Source of the DNA: Ceratorhiza oryzae-sativae
Lineage: Eukaryota; Basidiomycota; Agaricomycetes; Cantharellales; Ceratobasidiaceae
Assembly (NCBI GenBank): GCA_030998015.1
Contig: JARWMV010000252.1
Span: forward strand, 248,001-312,000
Direction of reading: 5' to 3'
DNA: 64,000 nt
Both the position numbers and the translations under genes were made by a program. Shown here piece after piece: positions 49,473 to 63,771 of this stretch; within the stretch, counting starts at the first letter, position 1, and each line of letters opens with the position of its first letter. The notes under the pieces are model-generated. The model was not told where the DNA came from, did not search any database, and saw only the letters and a list, made by a program, of their open reading frames with translations.

Positions 49473-50030
49473 AGCATGTCTCAAGTGAATATTTGATGAA
49501 ATTACAAGCAACTTGAAGCGCAAGCAGGATTAAACCCAAATTTCGAGCACTTGGAACAATGTGCTACCCATATGGCCATTTTTATTTTATTTTAGCTCGT
49601 GGGGACGTCGTTTTTCTCTACATTGAACACTTGGTCCCTAGGTATTTCAAGTCTGAAATTTTTATGCGAGGTTTGAATACAAATGGCCTGAGGGTGCTGG
49701 GTTGAACCAGTCGTATATTACTAACACATGCTTAATAGGGTCGCCAACAGGATATTAATATTCCAGTTTGAATGATTGAAGCTGATTCTTATCCTCGTGG
49801 ATCGTTTGGGCGGTTGGACGCAAGTTGCTGAGCAATGCGACGCAGCATTGGAGATATTTCATCCAAATTCCTCAGAATTCCAAATGCCAGAATTGCCTCG
49901 CTCCAGTTGCGCGTGCCGGGGTCACAAGATCACCAGTCGGCCTTCTACCCGCACCGACTGCCTCGTTATATGAAGCAGCCGCAGCTGGGACACCTGTAGC
50001 CCTCTTCTACCCAAGCTTGCATTTCAGACA

Positions 50031-50616
50031 TGTCGGAAGGTTTTGATCACTTCACGGGCAAAATCATCATAGACGCAAAGGTTTGGTTGCATATGCCGCG
50101 GCTATATGCGTTGAGAGTTAATGCTTCGCTGTCCATAGTTTATAGCACAGGACGGCCAAGCCGAAAACTTGGCTAATGCATTGAAGGAAGTACAAGAATA
50201 CGCACAATCTGATAAAGAGCCAGGTAACTATACAGTTTGATTGAAGACAATGATGAGCCAATAAACCTACCCCATGTTAGGATGCTTGACATTCCGCGTG
50301 TGTCGCAGCGGCAATAATTTCATGCTTTTTGAAGAGCAAGTTATTTCGCTATCGTCGAAATGACATTTGACTGAACAATATAATAGGTACAAGAATCCCG
50401 CCGCTATACGAGAGTATGTTGTTATTGTCAAACTGCCCTCTCGTATGCACTAACCCGCCAGTTAGACACGTAAATACTCCCCCTTGCAAAGTGCTGCTAT
50501 CCCAAGCAGGTACTTTAGTAGTCCCAGTAAGCCGCTATATGGTGTTAAGCTACCTGTGGTCCGACTAACCAAAATCCAAGGGATCGCGCAAACTGGTTTT
50601 TTATGAGGAGCTTTAG
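50031..50616 (+). CDS. ABM-fold monooxygenase-like protein, copy E
   Basis: Third gene of the right-hand array. Begins MSEGFDHFTGKIIIDAK, keeps EPGCLTFRVCRSGNNF and FEEYKNPAAIREH, and ends KLVFYEEL. Exon 2 is best started after ccatag (giving FIAQDGQAEN), which keeps the length equal to the other copies without a frame change. The third intron has a GC donor (gcaagt). The fifth exon (HVNTPPCKVLLSQAGTLVVP) is more diverged. It has no counterpart beside copies A and B within this window. Confidence 0.8.
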
Positions 50617-51574
50617 CTTATACGGACCCGCGGTCTCAGCTTATAAAATCAAAATGTATAGAATGCTGGTTGGAAAGTGGCCAGTCTTGCCCGTTGCCTG
50701 CGTCACTAAGCAGCATGGGTTATCGAGATGGTCTATGATAAGTATTCGAGACTAGACCTGGTTGATGAACCGTGAATCCTATAGAATGCGTAAGCAAGGT
50801 TTGCACAGATAATGGGCACTTTGATAGTCAGTCTTGGCCATTCTTACTTATCATTCGAGTGTTTCAGTCGGTGAGCCCGATATTGAGATTAGGATTCCTG
50901 AAATTTACAGCCGGAGGCTGCTGACGCCGGGCGTTCAGGGATGGCCGGGGAGATGTGCAGGAATACGCATTACAGTGTTGAGAACTGGAATATAATCCGT
51001 ACACCGCCATATGGGAGAACTGCTATAATTGTGATTAGATCATGATGGATTCCGTCTTGCGTGTGTGAACCAGAGATGCACAAGATCTACCACACAAGGT
51101 GTGAAGGCCTCCGTCTAACTGATATTTTAAGACAGGTGTCGTCACCATACCAAACAGGACTCTAGGTTATCGCTACAAACCAAAGGAGTGGTTGCGCAAG
51201 CTTTTGTTTTCAGAAGCGTAGTTTGCGCGGGGACCAATGACATCAATGAAGCGTAGCCAACACAACACGCCAGTAATTTTAGCGCTATATGCGACCTTTG
51301 TCATCTGGATTTTTATAAGTATGAGTAAAAAATACGTCAACTAGGAGCTATTCAGATTGGCTGCTTGATGATTGTATTTCGCAGCGAGAATATCTGTGCC
51401 GCCAGCGAGGTCATGTGACCATGGCAGTCACATTTCAAATAGCTTTACGGCTGGGCTCTCATTCTTGACGACGTCATATTTCGCTGTGATTGAAGGCGCA
51501 TTGATTCTCGTCATGCTGACGGATCTGTTATATAAAGCACTCCAGCGGAAACTCCACGATACATCCTAGTAGCC
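50617..51574. other. Intergenic, no gene supported
   Basis: About 950 bases between ABM copy E and the Mug190-like gene. A further ABM remnant was looked for and not seen. tatataaagcac at about 51528 is a likely TATA element for the next gene, about 45 bases before its ATG. Confidence 0.45.
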
Positions 51575-54500
51575 ATGGAGTCGAAAAGACTCCCCAAAGA
51601 GCCGTTTTCAGCAGCGAACCCGGTCCCCAAAGTTGCACATCTGTTCCGCAACGTAGTTGATCCCCAGAGCGCCACTAACTCCAAGGCGAAGAATCTGGTT
51701 TCAGGCAGAAAGGATGCAAAAAGGGAGCAAAAACGGACAAAAGATGCAGTCAATCGGATGGTCAGAGGTCAAACATTGCATGTAAGCGATCCTGTTACTG
51801 GAGAGGAAATTGTGAGTGTAGTTGAAAGAAAATTGTTTATCTTGTGTCTAATTTTCTGTAGACTATCAGGAACGCAGACGAGGGCCCGGGCACCGAACGG
51901 GACACGATGAATTTTTTGGATCAACCTCTCCCAGAACCCAACTGGCTTGCACACGGCGAGCATATTCGTTCGCTCGTCAGACAAACTATACTCGGAATTT
52001 GTATTTCATACGCACTCTTTCCTATGTCAACGTATGCTCTCTTCAACGTCCTCCCAGGTCTTCCTCTGGTCGGATCTCCTCAAGGATGGCGACTAGGACC
52101 TGTCTCTCTGGCGCCAGGTAGTGCAGCCTTCTGGATGGCTAGTCTGGCGCTGCCTTCCTTTATCTCTTATATCCTTACATACAGACTACGCGCGGAGAGC
52201 ACTACCGATTTCGACGCTCACGTGTGGGACGCCGAGCGTCGACGGGGCACCGCCAGTGTTGATGTACCAGAACGGTCCGACAAATCGGGAAGCGGCGAAG
52301 ATAGGGCACTAGAAGAGAGTGCCGAATGGTCTAACAGCCTCTTAAAGGGCATTTGGCCACGCATAGATCCAGATTTGTTCGTCAACGTAGTTGATATGCT
52401 AGAAGATGTTATGCAGGCCTCCATGCCCAACATCGTGAACTCAATTAGAGTGAGCGATATTGGGCAAGGCGGTGTTTCGCCCAGAATTACCGGGATTCGC
52501 GCTCTACCTCCTCGCAAGGACGACAACGGAGTAGAGGAAAAGGAACACGTGGTCAGTGAGACCGGTTTTGTAACCTCCAAGCATGAAGCTGAAGGATTGA
52601 TGGCAGAATATGGAACTATCCTTTTCTTATCACGCTCTTCCTAGCGCCTCGTCCGCCAGCAGCAAAGCCGGTAACGCTCAGTAAGCTGTACGAAACGAAC
52701 AGTAAAGAGCATTCATTGAAAATCCTTCCAGTATTGTGGTTGATTTTTTTGTTGGAGCCCGGTAAGCACCAGTCACGTTGTGTTGCTTCATCTGGATCTC
52801 CTAACGAATCGTGACTCTGGTAGGGGATTTTTCGGCGTTCAAGTCCGTACGTTCGCAATTTATTATTTCCTAGAAAACAGCTAACCTTGAGGTACTCTGA
52901 CAGCCGTGTGGGTTGAGATATCAGGAGTCGTTGGTACAGCTCGAGCAAGGCATGTTATTATTCGCAGTAATGTGCACGGGCTCATCGTATCTCCCTAGAC
53001 TTGAAATCATTCCCAATCCACCTTTGTGGGTGATTTAACTATTCCAGGTATATAGCTAACAATATCCCAGTGTCAAGACTGCAGTTGTGACTCTGCTGGG
53101 ACTCCCTCGGATAACCGTCTCGGTTGTCCCTCTCTACCAACGCTTCACGAATATAATGAATCTTCCTCTCATTAGCACGTTTATATCCAACTCTTTGAAC
53201 ACGGCTGTAGCAGAGTATGTAGCACCCAAGAGTTTAAAACTCGATGTGCAGCGGCTCATTAGCGGCGACGATGTGAAACGAGGTTCGTTGATTATCCATT
53301 GCCAGCATAACGACAAATCTTATGTATGTTTCACGTTTAGACACTGACGCTATTGGCATAATCGTTGTAACAATCCACCGTGCTGTTGGACTTAAAGCTG
53401 GCGATTTGGATGGAGGCGCAGGTTCGTACTAATGTATCTCGTTATTTGGTTCAAGAGTCATCCCGCCCTCGCTTAGTAGACCCATATGTAACCCTAGCTT
53501 TTGCGCGCCTCGCCAAACCGCTATTTTCCACGCGCATCATCTCAGGGCGCAGTGCTGTCTGGGAAGAGACAACGGTTATACTCGTCGGCTCGGATGCAAC
53601 TGCAGTGCGCGAAAAGCTCACTTTTCAAATCTGGGACTCGGATAGAATTACCGCCGACGACGTGCTGGGAACCGTTGAGGTTGATATTGCAAGTGGGTTT
53701 TTTCGGTGGTACATATTGGACTGTGCTCACTCGAAATATTACAGCTTTAATCAAACACAAGAACCAGTCCATCAGACGTATCGAGCAAGTCAAAGGAGAA
53801 AAAGGTAGCCTCGAGTTTACTGTTGGGTTCTACGAGAAAGAGGACCCAAATCCGGCTTTCGCGCTGCGAAATGGAAGAAATCAATGGCCGAGCACGAAAA
53901 AGAAAACACAAATAGTAGCAGGCCGCCTGGATTATCTCCCGACTCGACAAATGATGAACGGTCACCGAAGGACGAAGAGTACATACGGCCGCAAAATGCA
54001 CTCAACGACCTAGAGGCGGCCGTTATGACTTGCGCGCCAGATCCTGATCTTCCGTCTGGCATTATCTCTATTCAAATCCACGAAATGCGGAATATTGGCT
54101 TCAAGCTAACGAAGGGTACCAAGGGGCAGGAGCGCGGTCCCGGGGGCGATGAAGAAATGGAAGTGGAAGAAGGCGAGGGTTTGCCATCGGCTTACTGCTC
54201 CGTCTTGGTAAACGATCAGAGGGTATGCTTGGATTCGGTTGCACACTCCAGAATGAATTCCCACAATACTCCGCCATAGGTTTACAAAACGCGTGTAAAG
54301 CCCATCACAGCAACACCGTTCTTCAATGCTGGTAGGCACATGTGCTGTATTTTACAATAGTATGACTTACCGACTGCATACAGCTACTGAGCGCTTCTTA
54401 AAAGACTGGCGTCGTGCACATATTACCATCGTTGCTCGGGACTCCCGTGTGAGAGAGAATGATCCTATTATTGGGACTGCTGTAATCAAGGTTGGTTTAC

Positions 54501-55697
54501 TCAAGGCGAATGATCAGCCTATTTCTGATGATTTTCAACCCCAGCTATCGGAGGCGTTCTCCGAATCATCACAGTTCACTCAGCTCTGTCCTCTCGAGGG
54601 AGGCATAGGATATGGCCGAATTCGTGTATCCTTGCTCTTTAGGTTTGCGCGGCCTTCTCATACTAGGGCATACGCTCACGCCATTAGGATAGGCCAACTA
54701 AAGCTCGCCTCCCCCCAACATACTTGGCTTCAGCGTTGGCACTTTACAAGTGCACAATATCAAAGTCAACCCGGATCGAGATCATTCGAAATTTGCAGAG
54801 GCTCAAATTCGTGCTCGGACAAGTGCCACTCGCGAAAAGATTTCACGTAAAGTAGCTGAACAACAAGAGGATGGTTCGGTCGAATGGTCTCCTGAAGGCG
54901 CCGCGGGGCTCCATCTGCCTGTTCAGAATCGGTTCGGGTCAGTGGCGATTCTTGAATTCAGAGTCAAGCGAGCGCTCGATATCGGCCCTCGTAAAGACAT
55001 CGGCCTAGCGGTCATGTGGCTGCGTGATTTGGTCGATGGGGAACGAACTGCAGTACGAGTGGCACTATGGGATGCGGATGGCGAAACTGCAACTTACCTC
55101 GAGCAAAATTACACGCCCCCATTGTCCGGAGAGGATGTTTTGGTCCAAACTGACGGGCACGAGGCAAAGCAGATTGGATATGTCGAGTTGGAGGTCACTA
55201 TGCTCCCTGGTCTCACCGACGCCCACCAGAAGATCCTAGACGGCTCCGATCCCCAGAAGAAGAAGAGTTGGGAGGAGTATGAGGCACAGGATAAGGTCGG
55301 TGCTCGGGAGGAGGTTGGGCTGGGGAAGGACGGAGAGGAAGGTGTCCAAGCACCAGAAGGCCAAAATTTCGCGCTTGACGAAAGTCAAACTAGAGATAGT
55401 CGAAAGCTTCAAAGCGATGACGAGTGGACCGACGCACACAACTCCCACACTGAAATGGAGGAGGCAGAAGGAGATGGCGACGAGAGCGACAATGAGGGTC
55501 GCCGTGGGCCCATCGAGATGTTCAAGGACTGGAGGGATCATCAACACGAGTTGCACAAGGAACATCGAGGGATCATGCAGGCCAAACCAATGCGCACGGC
55601 CAATTGGTTGAAGGATGGAGTGAAGCAAGGCGGACATAAAGTAAAGGAGCGGTTTGCTCAGCACTCGCGCGAACCAGAGATGGAAACAGAAGCATAG
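51575..55697 (+). CDS. mug190: Mug190-like C2 / SMP-domain membrane protein
   Basis: Starts MESKRLPKEPFSAANPVPKV. A hydrophobic segment (LPGLPLVGSPQGW to MASLALPSFISYILTYRLR) spans the membrane. The SMP-type lipid-transfer domain follows: EWSNSLLKGIWPRIDPDLF, DVMQASMPNIVNSIRVSD, VVDFFVGARGFFGVQVPVW and TVSVVPLYQRFTNIMNLP. C2 domains come next: IGIIVVTIHRAVGLKAGDLD with DPYVTLAFARLAKPLFSTR, then GIISIQIHEMRNIGFKL and a third C2-like part. A charged C-terminal tail ends MKEREPEMETEA-like acidic sequence. Proteins of this plan tether ER to other membranes. Nine or more exons; one GC donor (AG|gcatgt, about 52947). A T is probably missing near 52627 (ILF/SYHALPS). Confidence 0.82.
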
Positions 55698-56011
55698 GCT
55701 ATTTGTCCTCAATATGGACGCTACTTAGCTGTTGAACATTTGCTATCGAAGTCGTATAACCTTCCCGAATTGTATCTACTTTAAATGTAACCACACCTGT
55801 ATCCTAGGCTTTGATTTGAAATTCCGACTTGATCCTCTTAAACCCGACCACCACTGGAGGCTCTTGGTTCCGATCTGAACCGGCCTCTGCAGTACGAATT
55901 CACGTTGGCCACCGGCATTTGCACCCACTGCTCTGATATATAAGCTCGCGGGCCACAATAGACCGCCCACAACTCAAGCAACCACAGAGAGGCCACATCT
56001 TTCTTTAGACC

Positions 56012-58009
<1,998 letters not shown>

Positions 58010-58137
58010 CTATAAATGGGTGGTATCTTGTAATTACAATAACATAACTGGAATGCTCAGGTCCTGAAACAAGTGGCGCGATTTGTTTGACCACCAAGGT
58101 TTTGTGCACGTGATCATGCAAGCGCCTCTCTCACCCC

Positions 58138-58681
58138 ATGTCGTCCACCACGTCTGACGATGGTTCCCGATCATACTCTGCCGCCTTAGCTCAAGAGGAA
58201 GCTCGATTGAAAGTCGAGTATCCCACTCCAGATGACATACCCTCCTGTTCGTCTCACTTGGACGAGTTTTTTCGCTGCCACGGTTCGTCTACGGATTTTT
58301 GTGGAACAATATCGACTTTTTATGAACCCATCTCGACGTTTATACAGCTCTAGGGCCACAGTTCAAATCCATGTATCGTTATGGAACCCTCTCAGTTTGC
58401 TCACCCAAATTTGCCGAGTTCAAGTTTTGTCTAAGCATCAAGACGCTCGATCCCGAAGCACGACGAATCGCATGGATCCGCAGGCGAGCCGAGTGGTGGG
58501 CCTCACGAAGGGTCGGGAGGAGCAGTGAAGACGTATGGGAGATGAGAAGGTACGTCAGAACTCTTTTCTTACCGCAATCGCCGTTGACTAAATTGACAAA
58601 CCGGGAAGCGAGCCGCTGAAGAACTTTCCTCCACCGCCACCCATGATGCCAGACGCCGTGCCTGAAAACACGACGGCTTGA
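58138..58681 (+). CDS. EMI1: Emi1-like protein (DUF3128)
   Basis: MSSTTSDDGSRSYSAALAQE, then a cysteine-rich core: SCSSHLDEFFRCHALGPQFK, MYRYGTLSVCSPKFAEFKFC and a WIRRRAEWWASRRVGRSSED helix, ending with a proline-rich tail PPPPPMMPDAVPENTTA. This is the DUF3128 pattern of yeast Emi1, which has been linked to transcriptional induction in meiosis and to mitochondria. About 138 residues in three exons (58138 to about 58287, about 58351-58549, about 58610-58681). Intact frame. Confidence 0.82.
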
Positions 58682-59226
58682 GTGACTTTGATGTCTCCGA
58701 TCTTGCTTCATCCACCGATCTTGCTTTTAGAGCTTATTCGCACCAAATCCTGTATCCGAAAACGTTCGTGTATAGCCCGGATGATGTCAAACCACACCGC
58801 TGACGAGCCTTTAGAGGCTCGCATGAAGCGCGGGATCGTCAACCTCGCGGGACGCTGCGTTTCGCAGAATCCGCTTGATTGGCATCCCGTAGAACGGAAA
58901 ACTGACGGGCTCATTGTATGTAATAAAGTTGAACCTAAGTTATCGCACAGTATAGTTCAATCAATTGGTGTTGGGTTTATATTCACACTAAAGTAAAGGT
59001 CCGTAACATGCCTCGTAACGTGTCAACGAAAAAAGTTCGCAAAAATTAAAAGCGTCGTGAGGTAATGGGGATGGGCAGATGGGAAAAAGGGAAAACAATG
59101 CGGATTAGAATACAGATTGTTTGCGAAAATCCAAGCCAGGTCCGTGGAAGATGCGTAGAAGCGAGAGCAGAGTTCGTTTGTCGCATTCGTGAAGAAACCA
59201 ATCATCGTTCATGACGCGGAGGAGAT
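58682..59226. other. Intergenic, no gene supported
   Basis: Lies between the Emi1-like gene and a minus-strand secreted-protein gene that converge here. It probably holds both 3' flanks. The frame 58682-58996 has no conserved content. Confidence 0.4.
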
Positions 59227-59937
59227 TAGTTGATGGCAAAGGTGTGAACGTTGGAGCCAGAGGCACAAGCAATCGTGGTGGATCCCGAGGTAGCGGCAGC
59301 GTTATTGGCACCACCCTTGTATCCGTACAAGCCCTTCTTGCACCCGTCGGCCTGACCCTGGATGATCGCACCATCGGCAAAAGTCGCGCCAGACTAGATG
59401 TCAAGTCAGAAAGAGTAGAAGCGGGAACGCTTGATTTGAACATACCCATAGTAATCTGATCCCTTTTTCAAGAAGGTCTGGGAGAATTGACCGGAATCAT
59501 CGATATAGTAGCAATCCTTAAGAAGGACATTCCAAGTGGTACCCAGGTTGTAGCTCGGGACCTCGAGGCACTTCTTGGCCTTAGGCACATAGATGTGTCC
59601 TGTGGCAAACATGTTAGAACCAAGGGCCATCGCAATCTAGGATTCGAAGCACTCACCAGCATACGGACCGCTACCGCTGTTGGGCCACTTGGTAAAGTTG
59701 GGATTGCAGGCCTGGAACTCAACCTTGAGCCCACCGCTGCCCGATCCAGCGTTGACGATACGTTTGCCGTCCTTGGAGATGCAAACTTTTGCGATCCTGG
59801 CCAGTGAGGTACCCAGACTTAATCGTCGTGCACTTTTCGGTCGGGACATCGCGCTTGTCAAGAGGGACGTGTTCGACAGGAGCAGCGAGAGCGGCGCCTG
59901 CAACAGCGAGGAGAACAGCGAGAGATCGGAACTGCAT
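59227..59937 (-). CDS. Small secreted protein, uncharacterised
   Basis: MQFRSLAVLLAVAGAALAAP is a clear signal peptide, followed by VEHVPLDKR with a dibasic (Kex2-type) site. The mature part has ARIAKVCISKDGKRIVNAG, VEFQACNPNFTKWPNSGSG, AKKCLEVPSYNLGTTWNVLL, KDCYYIDDSGQFSQTFLKKG and a last exon IIQGQADGCKKGLYGYKG to HTFAIN. Alternating short strands and repeated Cys suggest a beta-rich, possibly trefoil-like fold; that is inference. About 200 residues, three or four exons. The frame shifts near residue 42 (about 59810) by two missing or one extra base. TATA element at about 60046-60052 opposite face, roughly 110 bases upstream. Candidate effector or wall protein. Confidence 0.68.
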
Positions 59938-61224
59938 CGTAATCGAGAAAATGTGTGTGTGTCAAGGAGTTTCGTGAACAAAAGGCGGGGTGAGACGGAG
60001 GTGAAAATGAATCACGACGGCTGTGGGTCGATGGGAGCCCCCTCTTTATACGTCTCCCCTATGGGAGATCGCATGTCATTTCAGATCCGGCGAGGAATCC
60101 GAGCCCGGTCGGCGGTCCCGACCCCACTCGCTCTCCAGCGCCCAAAATACTCATCTCAGCCGCATTCTCGTCTCTTCCACGCCTACTTTTGCCCGCTGAC
60201 CAGTGCAAAACGGTGGCCGAGCCCCACCGCAGCCCCCATCCACGCTCGAGGAGGAGCGGCTATATGCGTCATGGAGGCACTGCCTCGGCACCCGTGACAA
60301 GCACGGCCAAACTGCTCATATCAGGGCGATCCCTGGACATCTCGATTTAGAAAGTCATTTTACGGGTGTTGATGCATCATGCGGAAATGTCAAGAAATAC
60401 ATCAAATCAAAGGGGGAAGACGCCCAGAAGACGCTCTCGTGACCAGCCTGATTGGTTCACTTGGGCAGTTTCACTTTGCTTCATCACTTCTAGACCAGTC
60501 GAAAATGGAAAGGATCCGTCAAAAAGAAATGGGAAAGAACAAGGGGCGGTTTGAGCACCACTTGGATTAAAAATGCGTAACCAGGAGGTGGCCATTCAAC
60601 CACTTGCCCTGATGTACAACTCAACAGCAATATTAATACTCCAAACAGCTGTTAGATGGGACCCCGGTCACCCAGGGTGGCAAGCTGGGTCTGAATAAAC
60701 CAAAAAAAATCAGCATCAACTTATAGACAAGGGGTGGTTCGAACACCCATGCGCAGGATCTAGTCAGCTCGAAGGCTGAGATAATGGGCTGCACCAAGCG
60801 ACTTATTCACTACTTGCCCTGGTTATTGCTGTCCATTGTGGCCACCCCAGTGATTATGTAATACACTGCCTCTTCTGGCTTGGCTTTCAGGCTCGCGAGA
60901 TTGTTCTAGCATGGACTATGCCCTTGGACACCTATTGTCCGCATTCCGACGGTCGGCATTCCGTCGGTCGGAGCGGCGTACGGAGACATCCGACTGGGGA
61001 GACTCTACCCCCTCCAGATCTCACCACTCGCAAGCGGTGCTGGCAGGTCGACTTCCGATTCGCTCGGACCAAACAGACACCAATGATGAAAATCATGACA
61101 TCACCACTTTCTCCACATCCACGATTCCATTTGCCAACCCCCATCTGAAAGAGACTCTTCGTCTGGTACATAAAATACATATAGAATCATCATAAGCGTC
61201 CAACACCAAAAATAGAACTGATGA
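59938..61224. other. Intergenic, no gene supported
   Basis: Promoter of the secreted protein gene and 3' flank of the lipase gene. Contains a short imperfect tandem repeat (gcattccgacggtcg, about 60940-60970) and a tRNA T-arm-like element near 60730 that does not fold into a tRNA. Confidence 0.45.
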
Positions 61225-63538
61225 TCAATCCTCGTCTTCTCCTGTCGCGGTAAACGTCGTCGTCCTCGCCATCCCAGGACGAGCAGCAAAACTCGCACAC
61301 AGATCCGCGATATCCGGATGACTCACCACTCGAGTTCGGGCCCTCACAGACGGTGGCGGCGTTGGGTTCGCGGATGGTGGGGGTGAAAGCCAAGAAGACG
61401 AGAGTGAGCGTGGAGACGAGGGCTGGAGCGGCTGAGCCTGAGAATTGGGTAAAGCAGGCGTCATGCGTGTCAGCGGGCTCGTCAAACCACGATTGTGCCG
61501 CCGAGGTGAAGAGGTTCTCGGGCGTGTCTGGCTCTCGTTTAGGGGTGTGCCGAAATCGAGACCGAGGCCAGAGACGGACATGGCCATGTCCTGCATTGGT
61601 CGGTCCTCTTTTTTGTTTGCTTCCATTTCCATTTCACCCTCGTTTGCAAGCTCCAGCCCGGCCATCCGCCCAGATGCGACCTCAAGTCCATCCCCACGAA
61701 CAACGCTCGCGCTGTCGGCGTTGATTTCCATCTCGTCTGCTACTGCGTCCGATTGGGACTGGGAAGCAGGAGATTGGGTGGCTGAAAGTTTACCATCAAG
61801 CTCCTTGACGAATGATCTCACGTTTTGAAATGCTCGACGGGTCGCAGGCAGGAAGGGGAACATTTGGAATACATGCACCTGTCAATGCAGAGGGTAAGCG
61901 GAAGAAATGAAGAAATAAGAAGCACTGACTGCGTCCTCGAAGAGTTCGTGCCGTACGTCGACTCCAGCGAGGGTGGCCTTGTGTGCCAGTAGCATAATTT
62001 CATCCCTCAGCACTTCTGCTTCTCCGGACTGTACGAGCAACGGTGGTAGCCCCTATGAACCAAAGTTGTCAAGATCGACACCGGAGAATATCACTTCTCG
62101 ACATACCTTGAAATCTCCAAATAGAGGACTGGCATAAGGATGGGTAACATACTGCTTCATTCCGTCTCCCCATCCGAGGTAGCAAGCGACCGGATTCAGA
62201 GGGTCATCCGCGTCTGGACGGGGTACGACATCATATGCCGCATTCGAGTCCCAAGAATCACACGACATGGTCAGATCTGCCCATATGGTATGTTTAGTAT
62301 CCTCTTTTGTTCTTGCTCCGATGTCCAGTCGGAACTCACCAACCCAAGGACTAAATAGGATTGCACCGCTCGGCAACTCGTACCCTTCGTCGCGGAGGTA
62401 CATGAGCAGCGCAAGGGTGAGTCCTCCGCCTGCTGAATCCCCTGCTACGATGATTCTGGATGGAGGCACATGCAGTTCGTCGGTGAGACGACGGTATGCG
62501 TGCACTGCGTCATGAAGTGCACCAGGGAAGCGAGTTTCGGGTGCTAGCCTGTAGTCGACCGCTGTGGCAATCGGTCAGTAACACAGGCCGGGGTAGCACA
62601 AGCCCGGACAGACACACCGAACACTCGCGCATCAGCATACTTGGACAAAGGAATGGTAATAAGTCGATGGGTCGCAGCATTGAACACATAGTAGGCTCCT
62701 CCATGCAAATAGAGCACCACCCGCTCTGGTACCTTGTGGTTCACATTCGGACCATTCAGCCTTTTGTGATGGAGCCATTGTCGGTTTAGTCTCGTCCAGA
62801 GCGCCTTGCCCACGACCCATTCGCCCGACAACTCTCTGGGTTCCTTATTCGAGCCATCAGATTCGGCGCTCCGGGACCCTCCATATTCGAGCTCGTCAAA
62901 CGGAGCAAGCAGTCCGCGCAGCTGCCGCGACTGGACTCGAAACGACACGGGCGTCACCAACGCGTCTGGTGGAGGCGGGACCAGAGCTCCGATCTGCATT
63001 AGCAACCGAGCATGGTCTATTCACACATCGGGGTTAGCTGCACATCGAACCAGACGGAGCCGAACTAGATACGCACAATGTCGGTCAGCCTGGAGTGGCG
63101 GCCGACGTTGCGCATAAAACTCGTGATGAGCGTCATCTCTATTCCCCACGACTTTTTACGCGGACCCCAGATGTGATGTGACACAAAGTCGGTCGTCAGG
63201 TCCGCCGCTGTGTGCGCCATAAGCTCGGTGCCACATGCAGATTGGGGATGGTAAAGCTCACCTTTGGCCGCAATAAACATGCCCACGTACCAGAGGTCTG
63301 AGATGCCGATCCCAGGTCGGATGCGCTCCGACAACGCAGGGTCGATCCTGGCCGACGGCGGACAGGCGCCCGAGGGTGTATAGTGAGCGAGGAGCGCCGC
63401 GACCCTGTCCTCCGCCTGTTTCGCCGTAGACGCTTTCGCCTCTGCTTCATACAGCGGGCAGCTGGAGTCGTGGGCACCGCTGCGGGCGCAGGTACAGCGC
63501 GGAGACTGCGTGGCGAACGGCCAGGGGAGCGAGAGCAT
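61225..63538 (-). CDS. Alpha/beta hydrolase, hormone-sensitive-lipase (GDXG) family
   Basis: MLSLPWPFATQSPRC start. A helical N-terminal part (SDLWYVGMFIAAKGEL, DFVSHHIWGPRKKSWGIEMT) precedes the catalytic fold. The oxyanion motif VVLYLHGGAYYV, the nucleophile elbow IIVAGDSAGGGLTLALLMYL, AILFSPWV and the C-terminal triad region HVFQMFPF identify a GDXG carboxylesterase/lipase. Beyond residue ~470 is a tail of roughly 180 residues, Ser/Pro/Met-rich and probably disordered (QDMAMSVSGLGLDFGTPLN, SSPRSLSSSWLSPPPS, final TTFTATGEDED), absent from most relatives. Introns at about 63.08-63.01, 62.64-62.57, 62.34-62.28, 62.11-62.05 and 61.94-61.87 kb. Confidence 0.83.
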
Positions 63539-63771
63539 TGCGGGGGCTGGCGTGGGGAGCGTGTGGGGGCGGGTATATTAGCGTGGTCGTGTGCGCTGGC
63601 GCCGGGAACGAGTCCTGTGACGGCCATTGTGGATGGTGCGTATGATGTTGCACCTTATTTTAATTCACGCGACACTTGCATCACCGCTCACGTAAGCTTT
63701 CTTGCCAGATCAAGTGACCTCGGTTCTAGAGTCTATCTGTCGATCTCCGGCCCGATATCCAATTTATTCTT

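Noticed and set aside
47997..50616. ABM array as part of a polyketide biosynthetic cluster
   Set aside because: ABM proteins often accompany polyketide synthases, but no synthase, P450, methyltransferase or cluster regulator lies nearby; neighbours are an EF-hand secretory protein and a Mug190-like protein.
60725..60800. tRNA-like element (GGGTG-TTCGAAC-CACCC hairpin and a TATCTCAG A-box-like stretch on minus)
   Set aside because: The T-arm is perfect, but no acceptor stem pairs with the bases after it and no anticodon stem forms at the right distance. At most a tRNA relic.
60930..60975. Short tandem repeat as a satellite or recombination site
   Set aside because: Only two imperfect copies of about 15 bases with no wider structure.
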